The position numbers and the translations under genes are program-made. A DNA stretch of 64,000 nucleotides from Dicaeum eximium (taxonomy: Eukaryota > Chordata > Aves > Passeriformes > Dicaeidae), in the NCBI GenBank assembly GCA_013396995.1, contig VWZP01002438.1:62299-126298 (forward strand), written 5' to 3'. Positions 53,101 through 64,000 of this stretch are shown here, one piece after another (the first letter of the stretch is position 1; the number at the start of each line of letters is the position of its first letter). The notes below the pieces were generated by a model. That model did not search any database. It was not told the origin of the DNA and saw only the letters and a list, made by a program, of their open reading frames with translations.

Positions 53101-56100
53101 GCCCCACCTTGCAGCACTGCAAAGAAAAGAGCCTTTATTAGCAACTCACATCATTTCTGTTGTCAAGTCTTCCTTTGAACTAAAACAGCTATCTCAAGTC
53201 TTTTGTGTGATTTACAGTTTATTGCATGCTGCCATGCTACTCCAGATCATCCTCAATGGTACATTACTGCAATACACCAAAATCGATAATAAATGCATAA
53301 AAACGTAAGTGACTTTACAGTGAGCATCTCACCAGCAATTTAACAGGCATGCTAGTATTACAAGTGATGAGGGAAGATGTAACTTTTCTGTCACTAAACA
53401 GATAAAAAAAGCCCTTTGTAAGAGGCCCACATGGAATCATTCTAAGGAAGTACATTTGAAGACCAAATCATCTTCCATGGACTAATGTAGTCTGTCCTTT
53501 CATTTTTGACACTTCATCCATTTAGGCCTTAATCCTGCAAATCCTGAGGCAGATTGGATTGAGTAAAATGTTTTTGGTTCCAGTTTAAACCTGAACACCT
53601 GTTAGCCATGGGCTAGCCTTGTTGCAGCAAGGTAAAGCACTAGGCACAGGACAAGACAGCACAGATGTGAATTCAAATCTCTTGCCCTTCCCATTGTGGT
53701 AAAAATGGCAATGCCTACACAGATAGACCTTTTGGAAGTGAGTTGTTTATTTATGCTCTCCATTATCTGGCATTCCTCGTGCTATGGGGCTGCTCTGAGG
53801 GAAGTTCCCAGCCACACTTTGAATTATACAAGAGCAAGCTCCCTTATTCTGCTTGTTAGTTTTACCCTTCTACTCCAACTGTGACCAATCACCATTATGA
53901 TATGCAGGATCAAGCCCTACCATTGCAAAATGCTCAGGGCACAGACAATGTCTCATCCAGTGCAGCATAAAGCACAGAATAATAAAAAATAGTTCTATTA
54001 AATAGCGCTATTTACCTAAGTTATCAGAGAAAGGTTTTACACCAGTTTGTGGTTTGGTTGGGGACTTTTTCCTTTTTTTCCCCAAAGCATGTCAAATCCA
54101 TATTCAGAATTAAATCTTTAAGCTGTTAATATTTAAAAATTTAAAGACAAAAAGTAATTTGAAGTGTTAGATATTTTAAGAGACCAATTTCTCTCTATAA
54201 ATATATATATAATAAAGTGACAGAAGAGTGCTGACATCAGATATTAAATGTAAGTGTGCTCTGTGTATGTGCCACAAAATGATTCTGTGGAGTAAAGATG
54301 CTTTCCTCTCAGTCTGCAATTAGTCTAGATGCTAGCACAATACGTGCATGTGTGAAAACACATCAAAAGCTGATTGGAAAAGGTGGCTGCATGTTCAGGT
54401 TTGAAAACGTCCCATTATATACAAGCATGGACAAAACCAGCCATGGATGTAAACAATAAGGTGAGAGAGATTTCACTAAAAATTTTCAATACATGACAAT
54501 GAAGTAAGATTTCTTAAAAATACATTAGTTTCCACCAGTGTTCCCTATGCATGCAAAATTTGGGTTCAATGGACACATCTAGCATTTGCCTAGGGCTCCT
54601 TTGGTAAATATATTTAGAAGTCTCCTGACATGTATCTTTATTTGAAAAACATGAATAGATGTTCCACTGAACCTATGACATTTCCAATACTGTAGCCAAC
54701 AGACCAGGACTTGCTTTACCTATTTCCAAGCTATGTGATCCAAAGAAGAATGGCTACTTAAAGTAATCAAATAGGAACATATCTTATTCTACTTTTACAT
54801 TTCTGCATGTGCTAGTTGCCAAGAAGCATAACTGTTTCAAGCACAGGACTACAAATCTGAGTATTTTTTCCAGAATGGCAGCTGTAAAAGGGCATTAGTT
54901 CCTTTTGGAAATGAAGCAACTGGTTGTGTCTTTACAGATGCAAAATCATTTAATCCATACAATATTGTGTTTCATTTTAAAATGATGCCATGGAGTTGCA
55001 ATGTTTCAGCTCCTTTAGCTCACAGTCTTGCTGGTTGTTGCAGGTACAAATGGACTGAGGTTCCACCACTCCTTGACTTCAGAAAGCACTAGCACAGCAC
55101 AGGTTAATCTGCCATTATTAATCAATGGAAAGCATGCTGAAAAGCAGAACCATGCAATGTTCTTGAGTTCATTTGCAGTGTTATTTCTCTACACAAAGTT
55201 TGCTATAGTCTCAAAACCCCAAAAGATGCAGAAAAATCTCTTTGCAGTTTTTGCTTACTTTTCTCATTCTGTGGTTCTCAAATCCAGCACTAGCTTATTT
55301 TGACTCACAGCAGAGCATTCAAAGAAAGTAATAATTAGATTAGTGTGAATGAATACAAATTCAGCAGGCTTAATTACAGAAGGGCCCTCTTGTTCTAGCC
55401 TATGTTAAACAGTTACTTTTTTTTTAATACTTCCCAGCCTTTCCAAGAAAGTAAAACTTTAAACTAAGCTTAAAAGGCAAAGTAGGAATGGCAGAACTGC
55501 TTTTTTCTTCAGAACAAGCTTTTTAAACCATCAATAAATGCTACCAACTTTTGCAATATAAAAGTTCATGGAGAATCTGAACAACATTCATACCAGCAAC
55601 TTCCCTATCTTTGTTCCATGTGACAGGAATATCAACTTGAGGCCACGTTGAAAGAAAAAGTCCAACCTTTCTATCCCTTTTTTAAAAAGGATGGGGAAGT
55701 TCTGATCCATATTTGAGCATTTCATCATTAGCTTCCTTACTAGTGAAATCAATATTAGTGAAAACCATCCTGAAAATACATATGTAGCTGTGATCCCTTC
55801 TGCTTTATAGCACGGCTTCAGATCCAACGCTGTCTGAAGACAGCACAAGATGAGCTTAAAAAACATTCTTTTCTCACAGATTCCACTTACTCAAGACAGT
55901 TTACATCATAACCTGGTCTTGTGTTACACCCCAAGCTGTGAGAGCTTGACAGTGCCCTTTCTTCTTTTCCACTATTTGATACTTATTAGACAAATTTGGA
56001 ACTGTTTTCCTTAGATTAAGAAATGGTAATTTTTTTCCATTACCGTTCTACCCTTTACTGGAAAAGTTATACTAGTAATATCCAGTAATTATATTTTACT

Positions 56101-59100
56101 GGTAAATTATCTCTTAATATGGTCTAAATTAGGTGAACACAAGTATTAGCAGCACTAATTCAGAAAGTCAAATAACCACACAAACTCTTCCATTTATGTG
56201 ACTTATACCAACCGTGGGATTTCTTGGATAGAGAAGGTGAAGCTGATTTCACTCCATTACACTTTCTTGGGATATTTGAAAACACACAAAAAATCAAAGG
56301 GTGTTTTGCTGCATCTGGTACAGCTGTTTACTGAGGCTACACACCTTCACTGTTCTATTTAAAGGCAAATCAGTGAGCAGTCATCCTTCCAATGTAAAAC
56401 AGAACAGCCTTGTAAAAAAATACTGTGGACCACTTCATACCTTTTCTCAGAAAGTGGGAGCATCCACACCTAAATTTTTGCAGGAATACTTTTATTTATT
56501 TACTAAAAAATTATTGTTATTTAGTTAACTCCTATGGAATGTTCTCTCTATACAGAGCAGAAGCCTAATACACCTCATCAAGCCAATAAACATGTCAAAG
56601 GATTACTCAAAATGGAGTAACTACAAGACTATTTAATGAGTTAGACTGAATTCCTTCCAGTCACACAAATTAGTATGACAAGAAAAAATACTATTAATCA
56701 GAGAAAATGCAGAATGAGAAAATGTTCTACACATGACAGTCACTGACTACAAAGCTCCTTCCAGTAGCTGAAATAATGGGCCCACTAGAGCACAGTAGTT
56801 GTCCAAAAGCTCCAAACTTGGAGAATTAATTCTAATTGAGATTCCACCAAACAAAAACCAAGCAGCAGCATATTTCAAGCATCTACCTTTGAGAACAGCC
56901 CTCTCACACACACACTGCTTTAGCACAAAAATGATTCTGTATCAGCCTACAGTAGATATGATGTGTAAATAATATTCTAGGTATACGTTTATGTAAACAT
57001 ATGCACAGTACACATATTAGTGCTAATATTTGGTAAACTTTTGTGTACACAAGACAGACACAAGACATCTGTACAATGGAAAGCAGGACTTGAAGAGATA
57101 AAGCAGATGAAGCATTACTTGAGGCAAGGAAAAAATCTACTTGAGCACCATGTACTATTAATGACATGAAAAAGGCTCTTATGAAGATGCTCAGGAATTA
57201 GCCTTGTGTTCTTATGCAAGGATGGGCTTCTCATCTGACAGACTAGAGTTCAGCTAGGGTGAGCTGTCACTTCTGTGAAACATGGAGTACAGAGAGTCAC
57301 ATTTTGTGAATTGCTTCCTTCTTTATGTTATCTCTTTCAGACATTCCTCCTAGGACATTGTATCGTGACAAGCAAAAGAGCAAGACAGCATTGAAGCATC
57401 TGACTGTAGGGCTCATATTTGCAGAAAACATCTGTAATGGGTTTCACTATGAGAAAAAAAAATTGGTATATCATAAGGAAAAAAAACCCAAATAAACCTA
57501 CTTCTGACCTTGCTAGAAATTTAGCCTGATAAGGCTGCAAGGATGTTCCACAGAGATAGACCAGAATGAAACAGCTGCCAAGACACAGCAAGTCTGAAGA
57601 CGTGTGTATCTGCAGCAGGTCAGTAGTTCCAATTCACCTCAGTTGAACTATTTCACCCAGACTGGGCAGCAGCCAGGAAGACTCTGACCTGCTTCAGGAT
57701 ATAAAGTCATTTAGGTTCTTAACATTCCTCCAACTCCCTGGGACCAGTAGAGCTTATTTCTCATGTAGTCTCTTAAACAAATTCTGAGAATCAAGAGTCC
57801 CTGACTCTTGTGTACTGAGTCCCTGACCAGCCTTCAGCCCTCACATTTTACACTACGTAGGCTTACAACAACTTTAAGAACCGAGCTGGAAGCATTAAAA
57901 TTCTCTTGGAAGTATCAACTGATTTAATTTCTAACAGTAATACTTTAATACTAATACAGTGGTTGCTTACAGTACTGAAAATTGTTTACTGGACAGTGTT
58001 CATAGTACACTGGGATCTAATGAAGGACTAACAAACTCAACGTGTGAGCATTGCCTCTAAATATGCAGCAGTCCCTCATGCCTGCAAGTAAATAAACAAA
58101 TAATCAGCTGAAAAGAGTGGTAATCGTGACATCTGGCACACAGCTTCATTACAACTTAAAAATAAACTTTTCCAAGTGGCCCCAGCTGATAACAGCTGAC
58201 TAGTTTCTCCTGCTTTTGCATTAAAATCGCCTCTAGAGGAGGGATTAGCAAAAGGGAAGGAAGTTTCCATGATATTTAAATGCACAATCCAGGTCAAATT
58301 TCTGCTCAGAAATTGCATGTTAACATAAAAAACCCCCCCAAAAAAAAACAAACAAAAAAAAAAAACCACCAACAAACCAACCCCACCTCAGTGTAACTGA
58401 AGGAGGGCACTTTTCTGTAAAGAAACCAAGACCTGAAACATGCAGGACTAATCTCATGCCCTCTCATCTTCCTTTCCAGTTCCTAGAAATACTGGAGCTA
58501 TTCAAGTCACTTGTTTATACAGACTTTGCAGCTTCTGGTCATCCCAGTTCACAGGAAAAATGACTTAAAGATCACATGCCCTTGAAACCTCTTACTTTTT
58601 AGCCAAGCCATGCACAACATTACTTGTGACATAAGCAGGTGTCTGAATACAGTCCCCTAAATCTATAATCAATCGGTTCTCTGATTTCTGATTCCAAAGG
58701 ATCAACACATTCATTGCTTAAGCTATACTGCACTGTGGACCTTCAATGCATGACCCTATACTGATGACATGCAATATTCTGGCATAGTTAATACTGTATC
58801 TTTAGATCTGGGAAGCCTAAAAATAGACCAGTAGCAGTGACTTTCATTAAGAGCTGTGCCTTAAAGACAGAAGACCTATGTGTTTCTTCTTCCATTTACC
58901 AGCTGAGGTGGAAGTGTAGGAGCAGAGCAACAGTGGCACTATTTTCAAAGAAACTCAGTGCCAACTGAGCAGTGCTAATGCACTGGGCGCTTCAATAACC
59001 ACTGTAACAAAATAGATTAGTTTATTTACAGTGAGTCATAATTCAAGACAGCTGAAGTGCATGCATTAATACTTACAGTTATAGAAAGAATCAGGTAATA

Positions 59101-62100
59101 TATTGGATTACAACTACTGAAAGACTCTCAAGGGGAGCTAGCATCAAGGCAAATACAGTATTTTCATTTTCAAGGTCATTTCAATTTTTAAGTTCCACTA
59201 TGATTTAATAATTCCAAAAATGTCAGATTTACTTGGGACACTGACTTGAATGTCAATACTGTAGCTCAGCAGCAAGGAGAAGGAAACAATTAAGAGACTT
59301 ATCCATAAGCATAAATTACCAGCACATTTGGTAAAGTCTCTAGAGTTTTACATCATAGTTGCAATTCACTTCCATCAGGTTCTACAGCTAAAATATGATA
59401 TTTTAACATACTTGTTATAGAATAAAGTCATAGCTGATTGACTTCTTTCTTTTATAAGCTCATCAAACACTTGATCAGAAAATACAGAATACATAGCCTA
59501 GTGCTGTGAACATGTCTCACTTGCATTTCAGAACTTAGATAAATTCTCAAAGATTTTCTGGAAAAACTCACACAGAGAACACACTTTTGTACATGTTACA
59601 AAATCTTTCAGGCTCTGGAGGGTTTTTTGAGCAGAGTCACATCCTGTGGTTTTTACGTCTCGGAGAGGTCGCTGTTTCCTTCTGTCTTTTAAAGTGAGGG
59701 AAGTGATACACAAGTCCTTACAGAAGACTGGAATACGCAACGTTTAATGTGATAAAAGAATTACCCTTAATGCGACTCCTTTGCTGTAAAGTGCCTGGAT
59801 TACAGTAACACACCTTATTTTAAAAATTATCATCATCACTTGCTTCACTCCTACATGTAAGGTCTGGTTCCATCATAAGAATGGATGAAGCTGAATTCAA
59901 CATTTTATTCCTAGTGACACTTATCCTAATGACTTGCTGTCAAAATGAAGAAGAAATTTTTAAAATCAAAGAATTTTAAAGATGAAAGCCTACAAATACT
60001 TTACGTTCCACTCCTATTAAAAGACAGTGGACATAAGAAAGCAACTGCAAGAACTGAAGGCAAAGACTAACTAAGTAACAACTGAATGGGGAAGTTAACA
60101 GTCAATTTCTACATACAAACCCAAGGAAACATTCCAAAAGGCTCCAAGGATACAAAATAGAAAATACCCAATTTTATTGTGTTATTACTACCTGCTTGGG
60201 TGGGTTTTTTTAATTGCAGCAACTCATTTTGTATATTCAGAAGAGCAGGAGTGATCAAACAGACACTAAGACCTAGAACTGCTGTTCAGTTTGCTTCAGT
60301 GCTGTTAGTCAGAAGACTGATGGTTCTTAATGAAATGGATCTACTTTGCGTGCAGTTACTCATCTTGGAGATTATTCACAACAATGATCTTATTACTTCA
60401 TTTTGTGCCTACTACTACAGATAATTCATTACCACATATGGGACAGCTCATAGAAACAAGCAATACAGCCTGTGGGAAGTATTTACAGGATATTATTCCA
60501 TTGTCTTCTGTAAAACATACCAGCACATCACAAAACCTCGCATAGCTTCACCCTGTGATTGTTGTGTGATGTCTAACCAAGAGCTGGGTATGCACATTTG
60601 AGTCTCAAATTCAGAATCAAGTAGATACAAGTCAAAGACAGCTCTATTTTGTATAAGGAAAGTAGGTTACCTAGTTAACCGCATACAAATGAAGCTATTA
60701 AGTGTGCTGCCAGGTAGATTCTATGCACTGTAAATTTCAATAGGAAGTCTAGTAGTGATGGATCCACCCTTAACTAGCTTCACAGAAATCTGTTTAGTGG
60801 TTTTTGTTTCTAAAGAATAATAATTTTTTGATTCACTAATAGAGATACTGAGAATATTTCTACTTGCATCTCCTATCCTCCCACTCTGAAAGCTGTGTCA
60901 CTGCATATTTGTCAAAGGATCCCTGTCACAGATGTTCTGGTTCTGCACTGACTTCTCTTAAAGAGCATTCTTCCTGCAGACATTTCTTTAAATTATTTTA
61001 CGTTCCTGACATTTTTTCCTCACAACCTGATTTTCACAGTTCTTTCCAGACTTAGAAGAAGGAGTTCACACTAGGTGAACACAATAGCTTTTTACACTGT
61101 GGAGACCTGAACCTGATTCCTTTGGGCTCAGTGAGAGCAGGATGGCAGCAAGAGCAGAGTTGCATATATCTGTTAAGAAAAGAATACCTTTTTTTGTAGT
61201 CTGGATCATTTACCTTATTCTCCATGACACTGTTAAATCGAACACGGTGCAGCTCCTTTAGCTTCCCAGTGTTTCAAAAAAATAAACAGAGGTCAGAATA
61301 CCTTTTTCCTCTCCTTTTTAAAACGTACAAATATCAATGTTGATGCATTTTGTAAATTATCTATGGACCTATTGTATTTATACAACTGTTAACACTTTTA
61401 TCTGACCACTTAATATTGTCCAGCATAAAACCTGTAGTTAAAATACAAAGTCAAATTCTTAGAGCACTGGTGAATGTCTGTTATACTGTTGTATTACATT
61501 AGTTACAAAAACCTCATATTTTTAGTAGGCACAGATCATTTGGTTTCAGCACCATTCCCTAAATGACATGCCCAACAAAACACTTAGGAAAAATAGGACA
61601 CTTGCTCAAGCAAGTTAAATCAGGCAGTGTATAGAGAAGGCAATGACTTACAACAGGATTGTTTTTGTTGTCCAAATTAAAAAGAAAGGCACATTCATTG
61701 TGGTAGGGTGATGATTTCTGCAAATGCAGCCATATGAAAAACTACAACCAAAGACAATATACAGAACCCTTGCTGCAAGGACAGCTTGGATGCAGTCTGT
61801 CCATCAGAAAGGCCATTCCTTTCAGTAAGAATTACTAAGGTTTTGCAGGATTCAGTGCTTAATTTCAGCACAGAGCACAATGAACAGCAAGACACTGCGG
61901 ACCGACAGCCTGCTAGCAAACTTTGTAGGAATGTGTAAGACACTTTATCTAGAAAGCCGAGCATCAAAAAATGCCAGGGACAATGCTTTTTTGAATTACA
62001 AAAGAACATAAGAGATATTTTCTAATAATTCCTCTGTTTCTGTACTAACCTGGGAGCACATTGGCTTCAGAAGTATGAAATAATATTGTCTTAGTTTGAG

Positions 62101-64000
62101 CTGGGAGTGTTTCAGGGAAATGATGTGAAAGTTTTTTAGTAAGTGACTAAAAGGTTTTTAGTAGCTGACAGCTTAGAAGGTTCTACTTCCAGCAGAATCA
62201 CTGGAAGTCGGACACACCTCTGTGAAATAACACATGTTAAAGTTGGGAAAAAAACCCCGTGAATCTCCTTTTTCCTTGCTGGGCAGCAGTGAGGTAGGCT
62301 CTGCGGGGCCTGCCTGGCTACCATCAGGCTGATCTCCACACCACCCGCCCAGCCCGGAGCCCAGCCCGGAGCCCGCCAGGCTCCCCAGGAGCAGCGCAGG
62401 GCATTTTTACCCCGTGGAAGGGAAAGCTGCCGCGATCACGCAGCTGAGAGCAGAGTGGCCCCGCAGCCGAAGTTCCCGCCGCAGGGTCACAAGACCACCT
62501 GTGAGATGTTAACCCCTTCAGTGCTCCAATCCTTCCTCCAGTGAGAGAAAGGAAACCAGATGAAAGCATGTAAAGGAGCAACATGAGACATCGAGGTCAG
62601 TGAAGAAAAGGTTAAGCCCCAGATGGGAGGGATGAGAAGATGCCTTGGTTTTAGAGCTGAAATCCTCCTGTGAGCTATGGAGAAAAGACTCTTTCCCTAT
62701 TAACACATGAGATTGTTGGGGAGATGAAAGGTTCAAATTTGAGCAAGGGTCTCCAAGCTGAAGTAAGAAGATGATGAAGGAGCTGTGATCCCATGAGGAG
62801 CTTGAACAGAGAAAGAGGGAAAATGAGATCCTGTACCCCCAGGAGAGGGGGATGTTCCCAGGGAAGATGATCTTTTAAGATAAACAATGAGATACTTTGC
62901 TCTTTTCAACAGCTCATCTTTAAAACAGTAACCCCAAAGTAGACATGGCCCAAATACACAGCTCTGGGAAGGCTGTAGAAATAGGAGGGATTTTTGTCAC
63001 GACTCCTGATTTTCCCCCGAGCAGCTGTGTTCATGAAGACACTGAGAGCCACAAAAAAAATGTTTCTTTCCTCTTCTAGAGGAAAGAACATAACATAAAC
63101 AAGAGGGACTTCTCTCCCTGAGTGAACTGAGAAAAAGACTATTTCATAGGTAGTGAACTGACTGGAAATTTTAAGTTTTGTTTCTTTACATTGACAGTGG
63201 GAAAGAAATGGTTGTGCGGGGAAGATAAGAGTCTGAAAGGTTTGTTTTGATTCTTACCTTTTTTTTTTTTCATTTTAGTTAATGTTAATAAAACCTTCTT
63301 TATACTTTTTTGAATGTTTTAAGCCTGCTTTGCCTTTCTCCTAATCCTATCTCACAGCAGAAAATGAGTGCACTGGTGATTAACCAGCACTGAACCCACT
63401 ACATTGGGTTGCATTGATTAGAAAATTTCAAAAACTGAGAAATTTGAAAATTGGCGAACCAAAACCACTACAAATACTTTGGTAAGCAAAGAAACTATTT
63501 CCACTTCAAGTTGTTAACTGTAATCCTTTGCTATTCTAAAGCCATTTTTCCCTACAATGTATTTTGCCTCTTCTTTTAACCATCTGATCAGTAGATTATG
63601 ATAACCTATGCCTAAAATTATTCCTGTCAAATACTTTAAAGTTTTTTTCTTTCCACAGCCAAGCCCTTATCCAGATCCTTCTGATTTACAAAATAAACCA
63701 ACTCACTTTACCGGAGTTTAGCTGCCTAGATAGCCTTAGTTTTCTTCTAACAGGATCTCAGTTTCTTGTTTTCTGAATCCTCACCTTACAGAAGCCAGAA
63801 TATTTTGGTATGTTTTTATCCTTAAAAAACTCTCATGGATTTAGAATACATTTTAGTAAGAGTGTTAGTAGCAATTTCTGCCATTCCCCTCCTACACACG
63901 AAGGTGAGGTCTCACCTGACTTATCAGAAGAATCATCAAACTCCACGTTGAAGGAGTGCCCGTTGTTGACGATGTTTCTGGCCGTGCTGGCATCATAACT
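47073..64000 (-). CDS. CA2: Carbonic anhydrase 2 gene, 5'-incomplete (exons 2-7 in window)
   Basis: Cytosolic alpha-carbonic anhydrase, a zinc enzyme that interconverts CO2 and bicarbonate plus a proton; in birds it acts in red cells, kidney, osteoclasts and the shell gland. Six exons join in frame (85+119+93+63+156+120 coding bases), giving residues 50-260 of a 260-residue protein. All borders are GT/AG, and intron phases (1,0,0,0,0) match the vertebrate CA2 pattern. Visible are His64 (proton shuttle), zinc ligands His94, His96 and His119, the Glu106-Thr199 pair, and the hydrophobic CO2 pocket (Val121, Val143, Leu198, Trp209). The sequence agrees with my memory of chicken CA II at nearly every position, more closely than CA3 or CA13 would. 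Introns 2 to 6 are 10,799, 1,410, 762, 1,030 and 2,291 bp. Exon 1 and the promoter are beyond the right edge. No frameshift or premature stop is seen, so the gene is probably functional. Confidence 0.97.
47193..49483 (-). other. CA2 intron 6
   Basis: 2.3 kb between exons 6 and 7, with canonical borders. The only structured element noticed is the three-copy 16-bp tandem repeat at 48101-48148. No further coding sequence was recognised. Confidence 0.9.
48101..48148 (+). repeat. Three perfect copies of a 16-bp tandem repeat
   Basis: Unit AAACCTTGTTTTGATC at 48101-48116, 48117-48132 and 48133-48148, all identical, inside CA2 intron 6. Probably a young replication-slippage minisatellite, likely variable in copy number. 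Confidence 0.95.
49484..49639 (-). CDS. CA2: CA2 exon 6
   Basis: 156 bp, 52 codons, matching the family length. It runs from GKQASFTNFDPTGLLPACRD through YWTYPGSLTTPPLLE to PITVSPEQ. SLTTPP holds Leu198, Thr199 and Thr200, which bind the zinc-bound hydroxide and the substrate; ECVVW contains Cys206 and Trp209. The acceptor is TTGTAG and the donor CAG|GTAGGT, both phase 0. Cys188 (PACRD) is shared with chicken CA II but absent from human CA II. Confidence 0.97.
50670..50732 (-). CDS. CA2: CA2 exon 5
   Basis: 63 bp, 21 codons, VGNAKPEMQKVVDALSSVQTK, the usual size of CA2 exon 5. The acceptor is TTACAG|GTG and the donor AAG|GTAATA, both phase 0. This is a surface helix region without catalytic residues, so it varies more between species. 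Confidence 0.96.
51495..51587 (-). CDS. CA2: CA2 exon 4
   Basis: 93 bp, 31 codons, from LHIVHWNVKYGKF to LAVVGVFMK. It carries the third zinc ligand His119 (IVHW) and the pocket valines 121 and 143. The acceptor is CTCCTAG. The donor is AAG|GTTTGT, which departs from the usual GTRAGT at positions +3 and +4. The frame and length demand this border, because the next exon begins exactly with VGNAKPE in phase 0. Confidence 0.96.
52998..53116 (-). CDS. CA2: CA2 exon 3
   Basis: 119 bp, the same length as the mammalian exon 3. The polypyrimidine tract and acceptor TTTGCAG precede it; the donor is GAG|GTAGGA. It encodes LQGGALDGVYRLVQFHIHWG, then the GSEHTVDGVKYDAE block. FHIHW carries zinc ligands His94 and His96; Glu106 of GSEH is the gatekeeper that orients Thr199; Gln92 is also present. 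Position 100 (WGSC) is cysteine, where human CA II has leucine. The exon ends in phase 0. Confidence 0.97.
62087..63472 (+). mobile_element. Solo LTR of a songbird endogenous retrovirus (ERVL-like)
   Basis: An approximately 1,386-bp element beginning TGTCTTAGTTTGAGCTGG and ending AACCAAAACCACTACA, so it has the TG...CA ends of a retroviral LTR. It is flanked by AATAT on the left and AATAC on the right, a 5-bp target-site duplication with one mismatch. A poly(A) signal AATAAA lies at 63287-63292, followed by a pyrimidine-rich TTTGCCTTTCTCC stretch typical of passerine LTRs. A GC-rich block at 62290-62500 stands out from the surroundings. No gag, pol or env is present, so it arose by LTR-LTR recombination. 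It lies in CA2 intron 2 in the opposite orientation to the gene. The family name is inferred from memory of songbird LTRs. Confidence 0.83.
63287..63292 (+). terminator. Poly(A) signal of the solo LTR
   Basis: AATAAA inside the LTR, marking the likely R region. It is on the strand opposite to CA2 and so should not end CA2 transcripts. Confidence 0.6.
63916..64000 (-). CDS. CA2: CA2 exon 2 (3' part, cut by window edge)
   Basis: Twenty-eight codons plus one base, starting at SYDA (residue 50) and ending ...DDSSDKS. It contains the NNGHSF motif, where Asn62 and His64 sit; His64 is the proton shuttle that makes CA II fast. The donor is TCAG|GTGAGA on the minus strand, phase 1, and joins exon 3 to form a valine codon. 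The first ~113 bases of this exon, if it has the usual ~198-bp length, lie outside the window. A short ORF on the opposite strand overlaps this exon and is a shadow. Confidence 0.95.

Larger units (their letters stand above)
53117..63915 (-). other. CA2 intron 2 (10.8 kb)
   Basis: Bounded by a GTGAGA donor and a TTTGCAG acceptor. It holds one clear mobile element, the solo LTR at 62087-63472, a short A/C-rich low-complexity run near 58328-58378 and an AT dinucleotide patch near 54200. I see no other exon or gene in it; the short ORFs have no family resemblance. Confidence 0.9.

Noticed and set aside
62324..62584. GC-rich minus-strand frame in intron 2 as an alternative CA2 first exon
   Set aside because: It lies inside the solo LTR and is antisense to it; the GC content belongs to the LTR.

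Overview
The window looks like nuclear DNA from a passerine bird. It is AT-rich and almost entirely non-coding. Its repeats are the avian set: CR1 LINE fragments with octamer 3' tails, a tRNA-Ile/CR1-tailed SINE of the TguSINE1 type, and a solo LTR of the common songbird endogenous-retrovirus type. The only protein-coding gene I can support is carbonic anhydrase 2 (CA2) on the minus strand. Six exons are visible: the 3' part of exon 2, then exons 3 to 7. Together they give 636 coding bases (211 residues plus stop), matching residues 50-260 of a 260-residue avian CA II. Exon 1, the promoter and the first part of exon 2 lie beyond the right edge.

Layout. About 1-46.3 kb is a long stretch downstream of CA2 in which I recognise no gene. 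It holds an old CR1 tail (8.9-9.3 kb), a better preserved CR1 3' end (14.5-15.1 kb), a pure CTTCT microsatellite (15.37-15.46 kb), another CR1 3' end (27.6-27.9 kb), the tRNA-derived SINE (28.9-29.0 kb) and a 1.5 kb CR1 ORF2 fragment (29.1-30.7 kb). The ORF2 fragment contains a single N flanked by a 246-bp near-identical duplication, which looks like an assembly join. From 46.34 to 47.07 kb is the CA2 3'UTR, with two candidate poly(A) signals and a strong G-run cluster. CA2 exons 7 to 3 follow between 47.07 and 53.12 kb. Intron 2 is 10.8 kb long and carries a ~1.39 kb solo LTR inserted antisense to CA2 (62.09-63.47 kb). Exon 2 touches the window edge.

All visible CA2 exons are in frame, have GT/AG borders, and keep the zinc ligands and the catalytic residues, so the gene reads as functional. 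I found no CRISPR array, operon or other multi-gene system. The points most worth a second look are the duplication around the N, the 3'UTR G-quadruplex candidate, the weak donor after exon 4, the cysteine-rich CA II sequence, the antisense solo LTR, and a few short GC-rich or hairpin segments in the gene-free part. Short ORFs elsewhere show no recognisable family and look like chance.
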